Shown here: one piece after another, positions 11,861-21,849 of the stretch
Layout: each line of letters opens with the position of its first letter
Position numbering within the stretch: position 1 is the first letter of the stretch
DNA from: Haliotis asinina
Taxonomy: Eukaryota; Mollusca; Gastropoda; Lepetellida; Haliotidae
Reading direction: 5' to 3'
Assembly: GCF_037392515.1 (NCBI RefSeq)
Contig: NC_090295.1
Coordinates: 13,473,001 to 13,537,000, forward strand
Length of the DNA stretch: 64,000 nucleotides
Translations under genes and position numbers: made by a program
The notes under the pieces: generated by a model
Told to the model about the DNA's origin: nothing
The model's input: the letters and a program-made list of their open reading frames with translations, nothing else
The model's database searches: none

Positions 11861-12102
11861 ACGCTTTAGCCTTTAAAAGTAGACTGTTCGCAACAGGAAG
11901 CTGAAGTGTGCATTTTACCACTGCTTTTGATTTGACCGTAATATTGAATATATATGTATACTCAGTATAAACATTACTTTCAGAGTCTTGTGTCCACGTT
12001 TATATAACCATTCCATCATCATTAAGTTTAAGTTGGTTTTGACCTGGTATATTGATGCGAATAAAGTTTTCTTAATACGATGAAAATAGCTAATGAGGAG
12101 AG

Positions 12103-12374
12103 TGAGTGAGTGAGTGAGTTTAGTTTTACGCCGCACTCAGCAATATTACAGCTATATGGCGGCGGTCTGTAAATAATCGAGTCTGGACCAGACAATCCAG
12201 TGATCAACAACATGAGCATCGATCTGCGCAATTGGGAACCGATGACATGAGTCAACCAAGTCAGCGAGTCTGACCACCCGATCCCGTTAGTCGCCTCTTA
12301 CGACAAGCTGAGTCGCCTTTTATGGCAAGCATGGGTTGCTGAAGGCCTATTCTACCCCGGGACCTTCACGGGTC
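12103..12374 (-). mobile_element. SINE family B, full length, with perfect 15-bp target site duplication
   Basis: AGCTAATGAGGAGAG stands on both sides (12088-12102 and 12375-12389). The empty site is preserved in unit 2 near 16511. This fixes the element ends as (GTGA)n-GTTTAG... and ...CACGGGTC on the + strand, and shows that insertion followed the tandem duplication. Confidence 0.96.
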
Positions 12375-12865
12375 AGCTAATGAGGAGAGAGAAATGTGTT
12401 GTTGTTTCTGTGTATGTATTCTTTGGGTAAATTTAGGATTTTACGACTACTTCTTTCAGTTTCTCCTTTCCCACGAATCCGCTGTTTTAACTCTCCCATG
12501 GCGCTGTAAAAGGAAGTATATTGACTGTTTCAAACATATCTGGTTCCGAATGACCTCCCAAAAAGTTCATATATTACAGAAACACGTTTTGCGGGAACTA
12601 TAATCCATTTTGCGTTGTCCTACTGAAAATACTGTTCCAAACTTCATTAACAGCTAGGATAATGTTCAGTTTCTCTTCACAGCCCTCTGGGAGCGAGTTC
12701 TAGAAATTAGTCATTTTTCTCAATCTGCATCTTCCTTGTTCTGCTTCAAAATTCATATTGATAATAACCAATACTTACCAATAGTGTGACAAGCAAAGTT
12801 TCATGATTCTTCAAAGGCATTTAGAAGTTGGCGTAGCAATACAGGACAAATTTTATGGATAGCAT

Positions 12866-12900
12866 GACGTTTCGGGGCTTATCCTAGCCCCCTCATCAGG
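12866..12900 (-). ncRNA. Hammerhead-ribozyme-like motif, copy 1
   Basis: On the complement: CUGAUGAG, a 6-bp stem GGGGCU/AGCCCC closed by AGGAUA, then GAAAC and GUC. These are the conserved hammerhead core parts in order. Helix III would be minimal (self-complementary ACGU), as in the dimer-acting hammerheads reported in Penelope-like elements. Helix I pairing is weak here (CA with UG next to the core), so activity is doubtful. No protein-coding Penelope piece was found adjoining it. Confidence 0.5.
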
Positions 12901-13077
12901 TTGAGCTGAACTGGGCCTAGATTTTCGAAGCTCTCTTAGCGCTAAGATAGTCGTAAGTTAATATTAACGGATGCTATGACAACATAATAGAATTAGTAGT
13001 GAATGGTTACAACTAACATGATTCATAGAATGAATACATCTTATTTTGTATATATAGTAGTGTTGTTGGATTAAATT

Positions 13078-15630
13078 AGAGTGAGTTCATATCTAACGTC
13101 ACATCGGCAATATCTCAGCCATATCGTGACGAGGACACTTAAATGAACACTTAAATGAAACATATGCACATTCTAAAAATCTGTCAACGAAGGACAGTAA
13201 AACAACTAGAATATCACAAGTTTAATTAAAATCAGCATGAAAAGTTAAAACCAATATCACTATTTAGACAATACAATATAAAAACAGGCTATAGATCGCC
13301 AACGACTGATCACCACACTAGGGACCATGGGGACTTACAGTACCTTTGCTACCTGCGTGGACCCTAGCTGGATTTACACCATCCCTTCAGCTGCTGGCGA
13401 GTGTACAAAATGCTAGGCAAAATTAAAACAACAATAATATTACGATTAAAATCCTGGTAGATTTAAATTTACTATGAATGTTTTTGGACTTACGTACCCT
13501 CTTAGGAGGACAATAATTTTACAATACTTCAAATCCATTTGAGGGTACAGCCACTAACAATTCTAGTTAATAATATAAACTACCAATCATTAAAATACAT
13601 CTATTTACAGCACATACTATTCATAATTCAATCAAGAAATCAATTTCCTTAAAAAAAACAATGATTAAATGAGAATTAACAGTGTTAAAAATTATCCTTG
13701 ACAGTTTTGACATTGAAATATTTATCCCTTGTGATGGATATGCTTGACCGTGACTCTCTCATCACAGGGGATACAAAACGGAGGATCCTCACCTCTCAAT
13801 AGGTATGCATGAGTATATCGTGTATGGCCAATACGACATCGTCTTAAAATAACCTCTTCAAATCTGGACTGACAGCCAAAGTAGGTATAACCAATATACG
13901 GTTTTATTTCATGTAATGTATTTATACCTACTTGGGTGTCCCACTTCTTCTGCATCAGATCACGGATATAAGTTCTAATGCTCGCTTTGTAATCAGAGTA
14001 TGGAATAAGAAGTGGTGTCACAGATTTGTTGAGTGCTGATTTGGCAGCAAGATCGGCCATTGTGTAACCAGAAATGCCTACGTGGCTTGGTAACCAACAG
14101 AAGACGATGTCGTATTGGCTAGTAGCAAGATTATTATACAATTCAATAATGTCAATTAAAAGTGGATGTTTACATGATAAATGTTTAATGGCCTGAAGAC
14201 AAGAAAGAGAGTCTGAATAGATTATATATTGTTTACGTTCAGGGTGTCTTTGAATATATTTAAGAGCTGTTAATATGACGTTAGCTTCAGCTGCAAAAAC
14301 AGAACTAGTAAACAGAACTGGTAATCTAGAAGATATTGTTCTGGATACAATGACAGTGGCACAAGCCACTGCGCCACCATCCTTGGACCCATCTGTAAAT
14401 AAGGATTTATAATTGCTATATTTATGTTTTAGTTGATTATATTCTTGTTTATATTGTAATTCATTAGTTTCTGATATCTTAAATGTGGTCAATGTTAGGT
14501 CTACTTAGGGCCTGACCAACTGCCAGGGAGGAGAAGAAAGAAGACAATGCCAGCGGCAGAAAGAACGGCACCATAGACGATGGAACCATAATCAAGTTTA
14601 GAACGCACGAGTGATCGATAGAGATGGAGAAGGGTAGCTTGATCCCCTCCCCATTTAGAATTTGAAACCACCTTCAACAAGTCAAGTGATTTCAGGCATT
14701 TAGTTTTAAGGGATTTAATATGCGGTAAAACGTTAAGTGTGAATCAAAGATTAGACCCAAGAACCTAGCTTCCTTAACAACTTTAATTGGCGTGCCATCT
14801 AGAGATAGTTCAGGGTCCTTATGTGGTTTATATTTACGACAAAAATGTATGCAGTTAGTTTTCGACTTAGAAAATTAAAAGCCGTTTTCAAGACACCATT
14901 TATTAATACTGTTTAAACAAACTGCAATTGCCTTTCAATGGTATGCATATTTTTACCACGACAAGAAATATTAAAATCCACAAGTAACGATCCATCAATT
15001 GAATCGTTTAAAACTTTTGATAAACTGTTTATCTTTATACTAAAAAGTGTGACTGACAAAATACTGCCTTGTGGAACACCCTGATCCTGACTGTAATGAT
15101 CAGACAGGGTAGAACCCACGCGGACTTGAAATTGTCTGTTATTTAAGAATTTGGCGATAAATTCAGGCAAACGACCTCGCAAACCGAAATCATGTAAATC
15201 TCTCAGAATGCCATATTTCCAGGTTGTGTCATATGCTTTCTCAAGATAAAAAAAGACAGACACAGCATGTTCTTTATTAATCAGCGCGTTTTTCACAAAT
15301 GCTTCTAAACGCACTAAGTGATCGACAGTACTTCTGTTTTTTCCGGCAACCACATTGTATATCTTTGATAAGGTTATTTGTTTCCAAGTACCAAACAAGT
15401 CGATTATTTATCATGCGTTCCATGGTCTTGCAAACACAGCAGGTTCATGAAATCGGACGATAATTGGATGGATCCGTATGATCACGTCCAGGTTTAGGTA
15501 ATTGTACTACTATAGCATTACGCCATGAAGACGGAAATTTCCCGGAAGTCCAAAGTTCATCAAAAATTGATAAGAGCGTCTTTAAACAGGATTCTGGTAA
15601 GTACTTCAGGAGTTGATAATGTATGTTTAT
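13078..15630 (-). mobile_element. I-clade-like LINE, 3' half (copy 1)
   Basis: Runs on the complement from reverse transcriptase (about 15630) through RNase H (14492-13722) and a 650-bp 3' UTR to an end at GAACTCACTCT (13078). The terminal part GAGTGAGTTCATATCTAACG, GGCAATATCTCAGCCATATC (+ strand) resembles the SINE tails. The 5' half is cut off by the duplication junction at 15630. RNase H after the reverse transcriptase is typical of I-group elements. Confidence 0.85.
13722..14492 (-). CDS. LINE ORF2 C-terminal part: RNase H domain
   Basis: A 256-codon open stretch with the complete RNase H set: LFTDGSKDGG (Asp), VFAAEANVILTAL (Glu), YIIYSDSLSCLQAI (Asp), and CWLPSHVGISGYTMADLAAK (His and Asp). 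It then has the zinc-ligand-like tail CRIGHTRYTHAYLL...CIPCDERVTVKHI usual at the end of such polyproteins. The ATG at 14492 is not the true start; the stretch is the end of a longer ORF2. It is absent from unit 2, where the 718-bp deletion removes almost all of it. Confidence 0.88.
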   Translation of the reverse strand: MTTFKISETNELQYKQEYNQLKHKYSNYKSLFTDGSKDGGAVACATVIVSRTISSRLPVLFTSSVFAAEANVILTALKYIQRHPERKQYIIYSDSLSCLQAIKHLSCKHPLLIDIIELYNNLATSQYDIVFCWLPSHVGISGYTMADLAAKSALNKSVTPLLIPYSDYKASIRTYIRDLMQKKWDTQVGINTLHEIKPYIGYTYFGCQSRFEEVILRRCRIGHTRYTHAYLLRGEDPPFCIPCDERVTVKHIHHKG

Positions 15631-15633
15631 CAA
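14913..15633 (-). pseudogene. LINE ORF2 reverse transcriptase piece, copy 1
   Basis: Two open stretches (15633-15445 and 15398-14913) give FPSSWRNAIVVQLPKPGRD, SNYRPIS, then STVDHLVRLEAFVKNAL, VFFYLEKAYDTTW and QDQGVPQGSILSVTLF. Motif A has Tyr where the catalytic Asp is expected (FFDLEKAYD), and the VDD box reads LLVDFNIS, one Asp short. With at least one stop between the stretches the enzyme is dead. Confidence 0.85.
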
Positions 15634-15638
15634 TTAAT

Positions 15639-15762
15639 CAATTAGGAATCAATGACATGTGTCAACCAAGTCAGCGAGCCTGACCACCCGATCCCGTTAG
15701 TCGCCTTTTATGGCAGGCATGGGTTGCTGAAGGCCTATTGTACCCCCGGACTTTCACGGGTC
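15639..15762 (-). mobile_element. SINE family B, truncated by the duplication junction
   Basis: Right part only, equivalent to 11218-11341. Truncation at the junction, not by insertion, explains the missing tail. Confidence 0.9.
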
Positions 15763-15919
15763 AAAGCATATAAATATATTTGGTGCACAGCAGAATACCC
15801 ATGGAGAAATCCAACTTGGGTTTCTGACCGTACATAACGTATTATTGCCCAGTTAGCTAACGGGTATTTGGTATACATCCATATACTATACTTAATGCAC
15901 AAAGAAGTGAAATTTCCGT

Positions 15920-16290
15920 ATATGTACCTGGATTATCCGTATTTCCCTTCTTACGTAAGGGGATGATAGTTGCCATCGTTCACTGTTCAGGAAATAATGC
16001 TGAACATTCGATTTAAAAAATTTCTTAAAAATGGAGTAATGTGAATTTTAAAACATTTCAAAATTTCGGCAACAATATGATGACCAGGTGATTTACCGTT
16101 ATTCATGTGGGTGATGGCATCATGAACTTCTACATCAGTTATTGGTGACTTACGAATGTATCAACTTCATCTAACGGTTTATCATCAGATACTTTAAAAT
16201 CCACGTTAAAACTGCGTTTCTATACTATTCAACTCATTCTTAAAATGGTTCATCCACAGATCTGGTTCAGACCATGTTATGTACGCTTTA
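15920..16290 (-). mobile_element. Older LINE reverse-transcriptase fragment, duplicated copy
   Basis: Unit 2 counterpart of 11500-11860, with the same NNGKSPG region and the same decay. Confidence 0.6.
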
Positions 16291-16993
16291 GCCTTTAAAA
16301 GTAGACTGTTCGCAACAGGAAGCTGAAGTGTGCATTTTACCACTGCTTTTGATTTGACCGTAATATTGAATATATATGTATACACAGTATAAACATTACT
16401 TTCAGAGTCTTGTGTCCACGTTTATATAACCATTCCATCATCATTAAGTTTAAGTTGGTTTTGACCTGGTATATTGATGCGAATAAAGTTTTCTTAATAC
16501 GATGAAAATAGCTAATGAGAAGAGAAATGTGTTGTTGTTTCTATGTATCTTTGGGTAAATTTAGGATTTTACCACTACTTCTTTCAGTTTCTCCATTCCC
16601 ATGAATCCGCTGTTTTAACTCTCCCATGGCGCTGTAAAAGGAAGTATATTGACTGTTTCAAACATATCTGGTTCCGAATGACCTCCCAAAAAGTTCATAT
16701 ATTACAGAAACACGTTTTGCGGGAACTATAATCCATTTTGCGTTGTCCTACTGAAAATACTGTCCCAAACTTCATTAACAGCTAGGATAATGTTCAGTTT
16801 CTCTTCACAGCCCTCTGGGAGCGAGTTCTAGAAATTAGTCATTTTTCTCAATCTGCATCTTCCTTGTTCTGTTTCAAAATTCATATTGATAATAACCAAT
16901 ACTTACCAATAGTGTGACAAGCAAAGTTTCATGATTCTTCAAAGGCATTTAGAAGTTGGCGTAGCAATACAGGACAAAATTTATGGATAGCAC

Positions 16994-17028
16994 GACGTTT
17001 CGGGGCTTATCCTAGCCCCCTCATCAGG
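16994..17028 (-). ncRNA. Hammerhead-ribozyme-like motif, copy 2
   Basis: Unit 2 counterpart of 12866-12900, with an unchanged core and stem II. The base after GUC is G here and A in copy 1; G can pair with the C before CUGAUGA, so copy 2 has the slightly better helix I. Confidence 0.48.
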
Positions 17029-18322
17029 TTGAGCTGAACTGGGCCTAGATTTTCGAAGCTCTCTTAGCGCTAAGATAGTCGTAAGTTAATATTAACGGAT
17101 GCTATGACAACATAATAGAATTAGTAGTGAATGGTTACAACTAACATGATTCATAGAATGAATACATCTTATTTTGTATATATAGTAGTGTTGTTGGATT
17201 AAATTAGAGTGAGTTCATATCTAACGTCACATCGGCAATATCTCAGCCATATCGTGACGAGGACACTTAAATGAACACTTAAATGAAACATATGCACATT
17301 CTAAAAATCTGTCAACGAAGGACAGTAAAACAACTAGAATATCACAAGTTTAATTAAAATCAGCATGAAAAGTTAAAACCAATATCACTATTTAGACAAT
17401 ACAATATAAAAACAGGCTATAGATCGCCAACGACTGATCACCACACTAGGGACCATGGGGACTTACAGTACCTTTGCTACCTGCATGGACCCTAGCTGGA
17501 TTTACACCATCCCTTCAGCTGCTGGCGAGTGTACAAAATGCTAGGCAAAATTAAAACAACAATAATATTACGATTAAAATCCTGGTAGATTTAAATTTAC
17601 TATGAATGTTTTTGGACTTACGTACCCTCTTAGGAGGACAATAATTTTACAATACTTCAAATCCATTTGAGGGTACAGCCACTAACAATTCTAGTTAATA
17701 ATATAAACTACCAATCATTAAAATACATCTATTTACAGCACATACTATTCATAATTCAATCAAGAAATCAATTTCCTTAAAAAAAACAATGATTAAATGA
17801 GAATTAACAGTGTTAAAAATTATCCTTGACAGTTTTGACATTGAAATATTTATCCCTTGTGATGGATATGCTTGACCGTGACTCTCTCATCACAGGGGAT
17901 ACAAAACGGAGGATCCTCACCTCTCAATAGGTATGCATGAGTATAGAAAGAAGACAATGCCAGCGGCAGAAAGAACGGCACCATAGACGATGGAACCATA
18001 ATCAAGTTTAGAACGCACGAGTGATCGATAGAGATGGAGAAGGGTAGCTTGATCCCCTCCCCATTTAGAATTTGAAACCACCTTCAACAAGTCAAGTGAT
18101 TTCAGGCATTTAGTTTTAAGGGATTTAATATGCGGTAAAACGTTAAGTGTGAATCAAAGATTAGACCCAAGAACCTAGCTTCCTTAACAACTTTAATTGG
18201 CGTGCCATCTAGAGATAGTTCAGGGTCCTTATGTGGTTTATATTTACGACAAAAATGTATGCAGTTAGTTTTCGACTTAGAAAATTAAAAGCCGTTTTCA
18301 AGACACCATTTATTAATACTGT

Positions 18323-19929
18323 TTAAACAAACTGCAATTGCCTTTCAATGGTATGCATATTTTTACCACGACAAGAAATATTAAAATCCACAAGTAACGA
18401 TCCATCAATTGAATCGTTTAAAACTTTTGATAAACTGTTTATCTTTATACTAAAAAGTGTGACTGACAAAATACTGCCTTGTGGAACACCCTGATCCTGA
18501 TTGTAATGATCAGACAGGGTAGAACCCACGCGGACTTGAAATTGTCTGTTATTTAAGAATTTGGCGATAAATTCAGGCAAACGACCTCGCAAACCGAAAT
18601 CATGTAAATCTCTCAGAATGCCATATTTCCAGGTTGTGTCATATGCTTTCTCAAGATAAAAAAAGACAGACACAGCATGTTCTTTATTAATCAGCGCGTT
18701 TTTCACAAATGCTTCTAAACGCACTAAGTGATCGACAGTACTTCTGTTTTTTCCGGCAACCACATTGTATATCTGTGATAAGGTTATTTGTTTCCAAGTA
18801 CCAAACAAGTCGATTATTTATCATGCGTTCCATGGTCTTGCAAACACAGCAGGTTCATGAAATCGGACGATAATTGGATGGATCCGTATGATCACGTCCA
18901 GGTTTAGGTAATTGTACTACTATAGCATTACGCCATGAAGACGGAAATTTCCCGGAAGTCCAAAGTTCATCAAAAATTGATAAGAGCGTCTTTAAACAGG
19001 ATTCTGGTAAGTACTTCAGGAGTTGATAATGTATGTTATCAGCTCCTGTAGAAGTGTCATGAGCTTTATCAAGAGCAGTATGGAGTTCATGAATATAAAA
19101 CGTTTCATTATAATCTTCCCCATTATCAGAATTGAAATTAATAGTTTTCTTTTCTTGTTTTTGATATTGCTGAAATTTAGGTATATAATTAGAAGAGGAA
19201 GAATGTTTAGCGACAGTTTCGCCCAGTTTATTCGCAATATCTGATTTATCAGTAAGTAATTGATCTCCATGTTTAATGTGATTGGATCATGTTCCATACC
19301 TTGGACATGGGTGTCCGAGAATTTATTTTGGATACAAAATGTTGCCAAGATTGGCGTTTGTTCTCTTTAAAAGTACGCCGCGCTTTAGCATTTAAAATTT
19401 TAGATATATTTAAATTATGCACCATAGGATGGCGACGGAAATAATGTTCTGCTTTTTTCCTTGCCTTCCTAGCTTGTTTGCATTCATCGCTGAACCATGG
19501 TTTTCGAATATGTAGAACTGCAGAGGACTTTGGTATACACTCATCAGCTATGGAATTCAGTTCATCAGAAAAACATTTAATAGCATCAGGAACGTCAATA
19601 AAACGTTCAGGTTTAAGTTTCTCCGCACACTGTGTTTCATATAAAGCCCAGCTAGCCTTTTTAAAATTCCACCTTGATGATGGAGGAACATCAGATGGTG
19701 TTACAGATTTTAGTATAGTAGGAAAATGGTCACTTCCACTGAGGTTATCGTGGACAGACCATTCACATTCATTTAGTAGTTCTGAATTTGTGAGTGACAA
19801 GTCAAGAGCAGAATAGGTGGAATAGCTGTAATTCATGTAAATTAGTCCTGAGTTCTCAGCAGTTCCACTGTACAATAGTATTGGAATAAACAATCTTTTG
19901 AGGGTATATATTGGGGATTTACCCCGCAC
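18323..19929 (-). pseudogene. LINE ORF2: endonuclease and reverse transcriptase (copy 2)
   Basis: 19929-19273 gives SALDLSLTNSELL and NLSGSDHFPT, the C-terminal SDH signature of APE-type LINE endonucleases. The linker rich in Lys/Arg follows (KPWFSDECKQARKARKKAEH). 18808-18323 repeats the reverse transcriptase of copy 1, including the Tyr-for-Asp change in motif A, so that defect predates the duplication. Reading frames change between the pieces. Confidence 0.85.
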
Positions 19930-20267
19930 TTTTTTGAGGGCGACAAGCTATGTGTCCTCGAATGGACGTTTTCAGATACGTCCATGTCCTCAAGAGATCC
20001 ATATTTGTTGAACAACTGAATTCTATTTTGTGACCCTTTTGGGACTCTGCCACTTTGTTGCTTTGAAGCATCAGACTTAGGTTTGGGTTTAGTGTTAACA
20101 ATTTGTTGTCTATCAGCTGTTGAATGAGACTTAGAGCGTGACTGTGAAGATGACTTATTGTCAGAGGACTTGGATGTATTACGAAGTGATTCCTCAGTCT
20201 GGGATGATATAGCAGGGTATAAAACCTATGGGGAGTCGGAACTGACCCAAGTCAAGGTAGTTTGGCA

Positions 20268-20985
20268 TCATGTGGATGATTTTGTTATTTTAGAGCTGGA
20301 TTCAGATGATTTTGCTACTGTAGCATAACTTTCTGGAAGGTCAGATCTCTTCACCAGTTTCTTTGCCTCAGAAAAAGAGATATTTTGGGTAAACTTTATT
20401 TTGTTAATCGCCATTTGCTCTTTCCATATTGGACACTGTTTTGACGAAGATGAATGGTCGCCTGAGCAGTTGGTGCATTTTTTAAAGTCACTGTCACATT
20501 CTAGAGTGGTAGGTGTGCAGGCAGATACACCGTGTCCATATTTCTGGCATTTAAAACACCTGAGCGGGTTGGGGATGTAGGTTTCAACTTGGATATTGCA
20601 GTAACCTGCCTTCACTGATTTGGGAGCATTTGGTGATGAAAAAGAAAAGAGATAGATATTCGTTTGGAATGTTTCATTGTTTTTTTCGGGTTGAAAAGCG
20701 CTTCACATACAGCACACCTTGATCTTTCATTTAGCATGCTATATCAAGTTCAGACATGTCAGCAAACAACCGATCACGATCTCTGACGATACCTTTACTT
20801 GTGTTCAAGGTCTTGTGAGCAGAGACCGTGACCGGAATGCCCACAAAAGATTCCATGCTCATCAAATTAGTTGCTTGTTGTTTCTCGCCGCACTCAACTA
20901 GTAGCTCACCCGAACGTGAGCGTCTAATGTTCTTAACATCCCCAGCAATAATTTGAATACCCTTAGATACTGCGAAAGGGTTCAA
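20268..20985 (-). pseudogene. LINE ORF1 (gag-like) remnants
   Basis: 20985-20731 reads NPFAVSKGIQIIAGDVKNI and GELLVECGEKQQATNL, an RRM-like nucleic-acid-binding segment typical of I/jockey-type ORF1. 20615-20268 reads CFKCQKYGHGVSAC and CTNCSGDHSSSSKQC, two zinc-knuckle-like motifs. Further ORF1 N-terminal sequence lies at 21372-21034. Frames are broken between them. Confidence 0.8.
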
Positions 20986-21479
20986 CTTTAAAGGTGTCTT
21001 GTCAGGAGTCTCAATAACAAGGAAACATGGTCACTACTCAATCGATAGAGACGGCCTGTGATCAGTATCAACAGGATCAATTTCAAGTGGGCGTATTGTT
21101 TTCTTATGGGGGATTTCATAAGCCATGTTTGGTGTCATATGGTTCATCATCCGAGCTCCCCACCCACCTTGGAGTATCACAAGGACAATGCTAAAAGCAA
21201 GTGGCTCTTCAACTTGCAGCACCAAGGATACCCGGATGATATACTCCAGCAGAAGAATTAAAATTAATAATTCTACCAGATTGGCCCATGAGCCACCGTC
21301 TTCTGGGTATTGGACTCTAGGCAAAATACAAAAGTGAAATACTTTCAAATTCAAATACATAGTTTGAGCCAAGTCATCTCACAAAACAGTTTTTGGAGTG
21401 TCCGAAATTGTGTATCAACATATGTATACACAGGGTTTGGCATGACCAGCCGATTGGTTGAACCGGGCCCATTCAACCA

Positions 21480-21720
21480 CCCATCTAGGTGAAGTCAGGG
21501 CCGAAGTGGTGTGTTGAGCATTAGGAACACTGGTCCTGCTCCCATGCCCTCAACCACCAGGATCCCTTCCTCCACAGACACAGGGCCGCAACCCACGGCA
21601 AACGGGTTGGTGGACCAAATATCCCCCCGGGTCCACGACGGGGGTGTTGGCGAGCTCTTGGCGCTACCCAGCACCCACCACGATGAGGTGGCTCGCCACG
21701 AGTGCCGATTAAATTAGAAA
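21480..21720 (-). promoter_or_regulatory. GC-rich 5' leader of the LINE
   Basis: A sharp GC-rich island (CCCCCCGGGTCCACGACGGG on the + strand) in AT-rich surroundings, upstream of ORF1 on the complement. Position and composition suit the 5' UTR with internal promoter of a non-LTR retrotransposon. The exact 5' end (about 21720) is set only by the composition change. Confidence 0.5.
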
Positions 21721-21849
21721 TGACAGATCATAATTATACCAAATTGTAAGATTCGACATGTACAAAGATTATTTGATAAATGTATTGCATGTATAGCATT
21801 TAAAGCAATACTATTAACACTACATAGAAGTTATTGTTTATCCATGGGT

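Larger units (their letters stand above)
11217..15630. repeat. Tandem duplication, unit 1 (about 4.4 kb)
   Basis: Matches unit 2 (15638-19037) almost base for base: position 11221 corresponds to 15642 and 15628 to about 19037. Unit 1 alone carries a SINE (12103-12374) with its 15-bp target duplication. Unit 2 alone lacks a 718-bp block (13818-14535 of unit 1). The junction TATCAATTAATCAATTAGG at 15629 shows ATCAATTA homology to the SINE breakpoint. Differences outside those blocks are scattered single bases, so the event is recent, or an assembly of two haplotypes. Confidence 0.92.
15638..19037. repeat. Tandem duplication, unit 2 (about 3.4 kb)
   Basis: Copy of 11217-15630 minus the SINE insertion and minus the 718-bp RNase H block. 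Beyond 19037 the LINE continues into its 5' half, so unit 2 keeps the original right flank and unit 1 the original left flank. Confidence 0.92.
17207..21720 (-). mobile_element. I-clade-like LINE, nearly complete length but internally deleted (copy 2)
   Basis: On the complement: a GC-rich 5' region (21720-21480), ORF1 remnants (about 21372-19930) with a CCHC knuckle, then ORF2 with endonuclease (19929-19273), reverse transcriptase (19030-18323), a deleted RNase H, and a 3' UTR ending at 17207. It is the unduplicated left flank of the 5' half. Many stops and shifts; non-autonomous. Confidence 0.85.
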
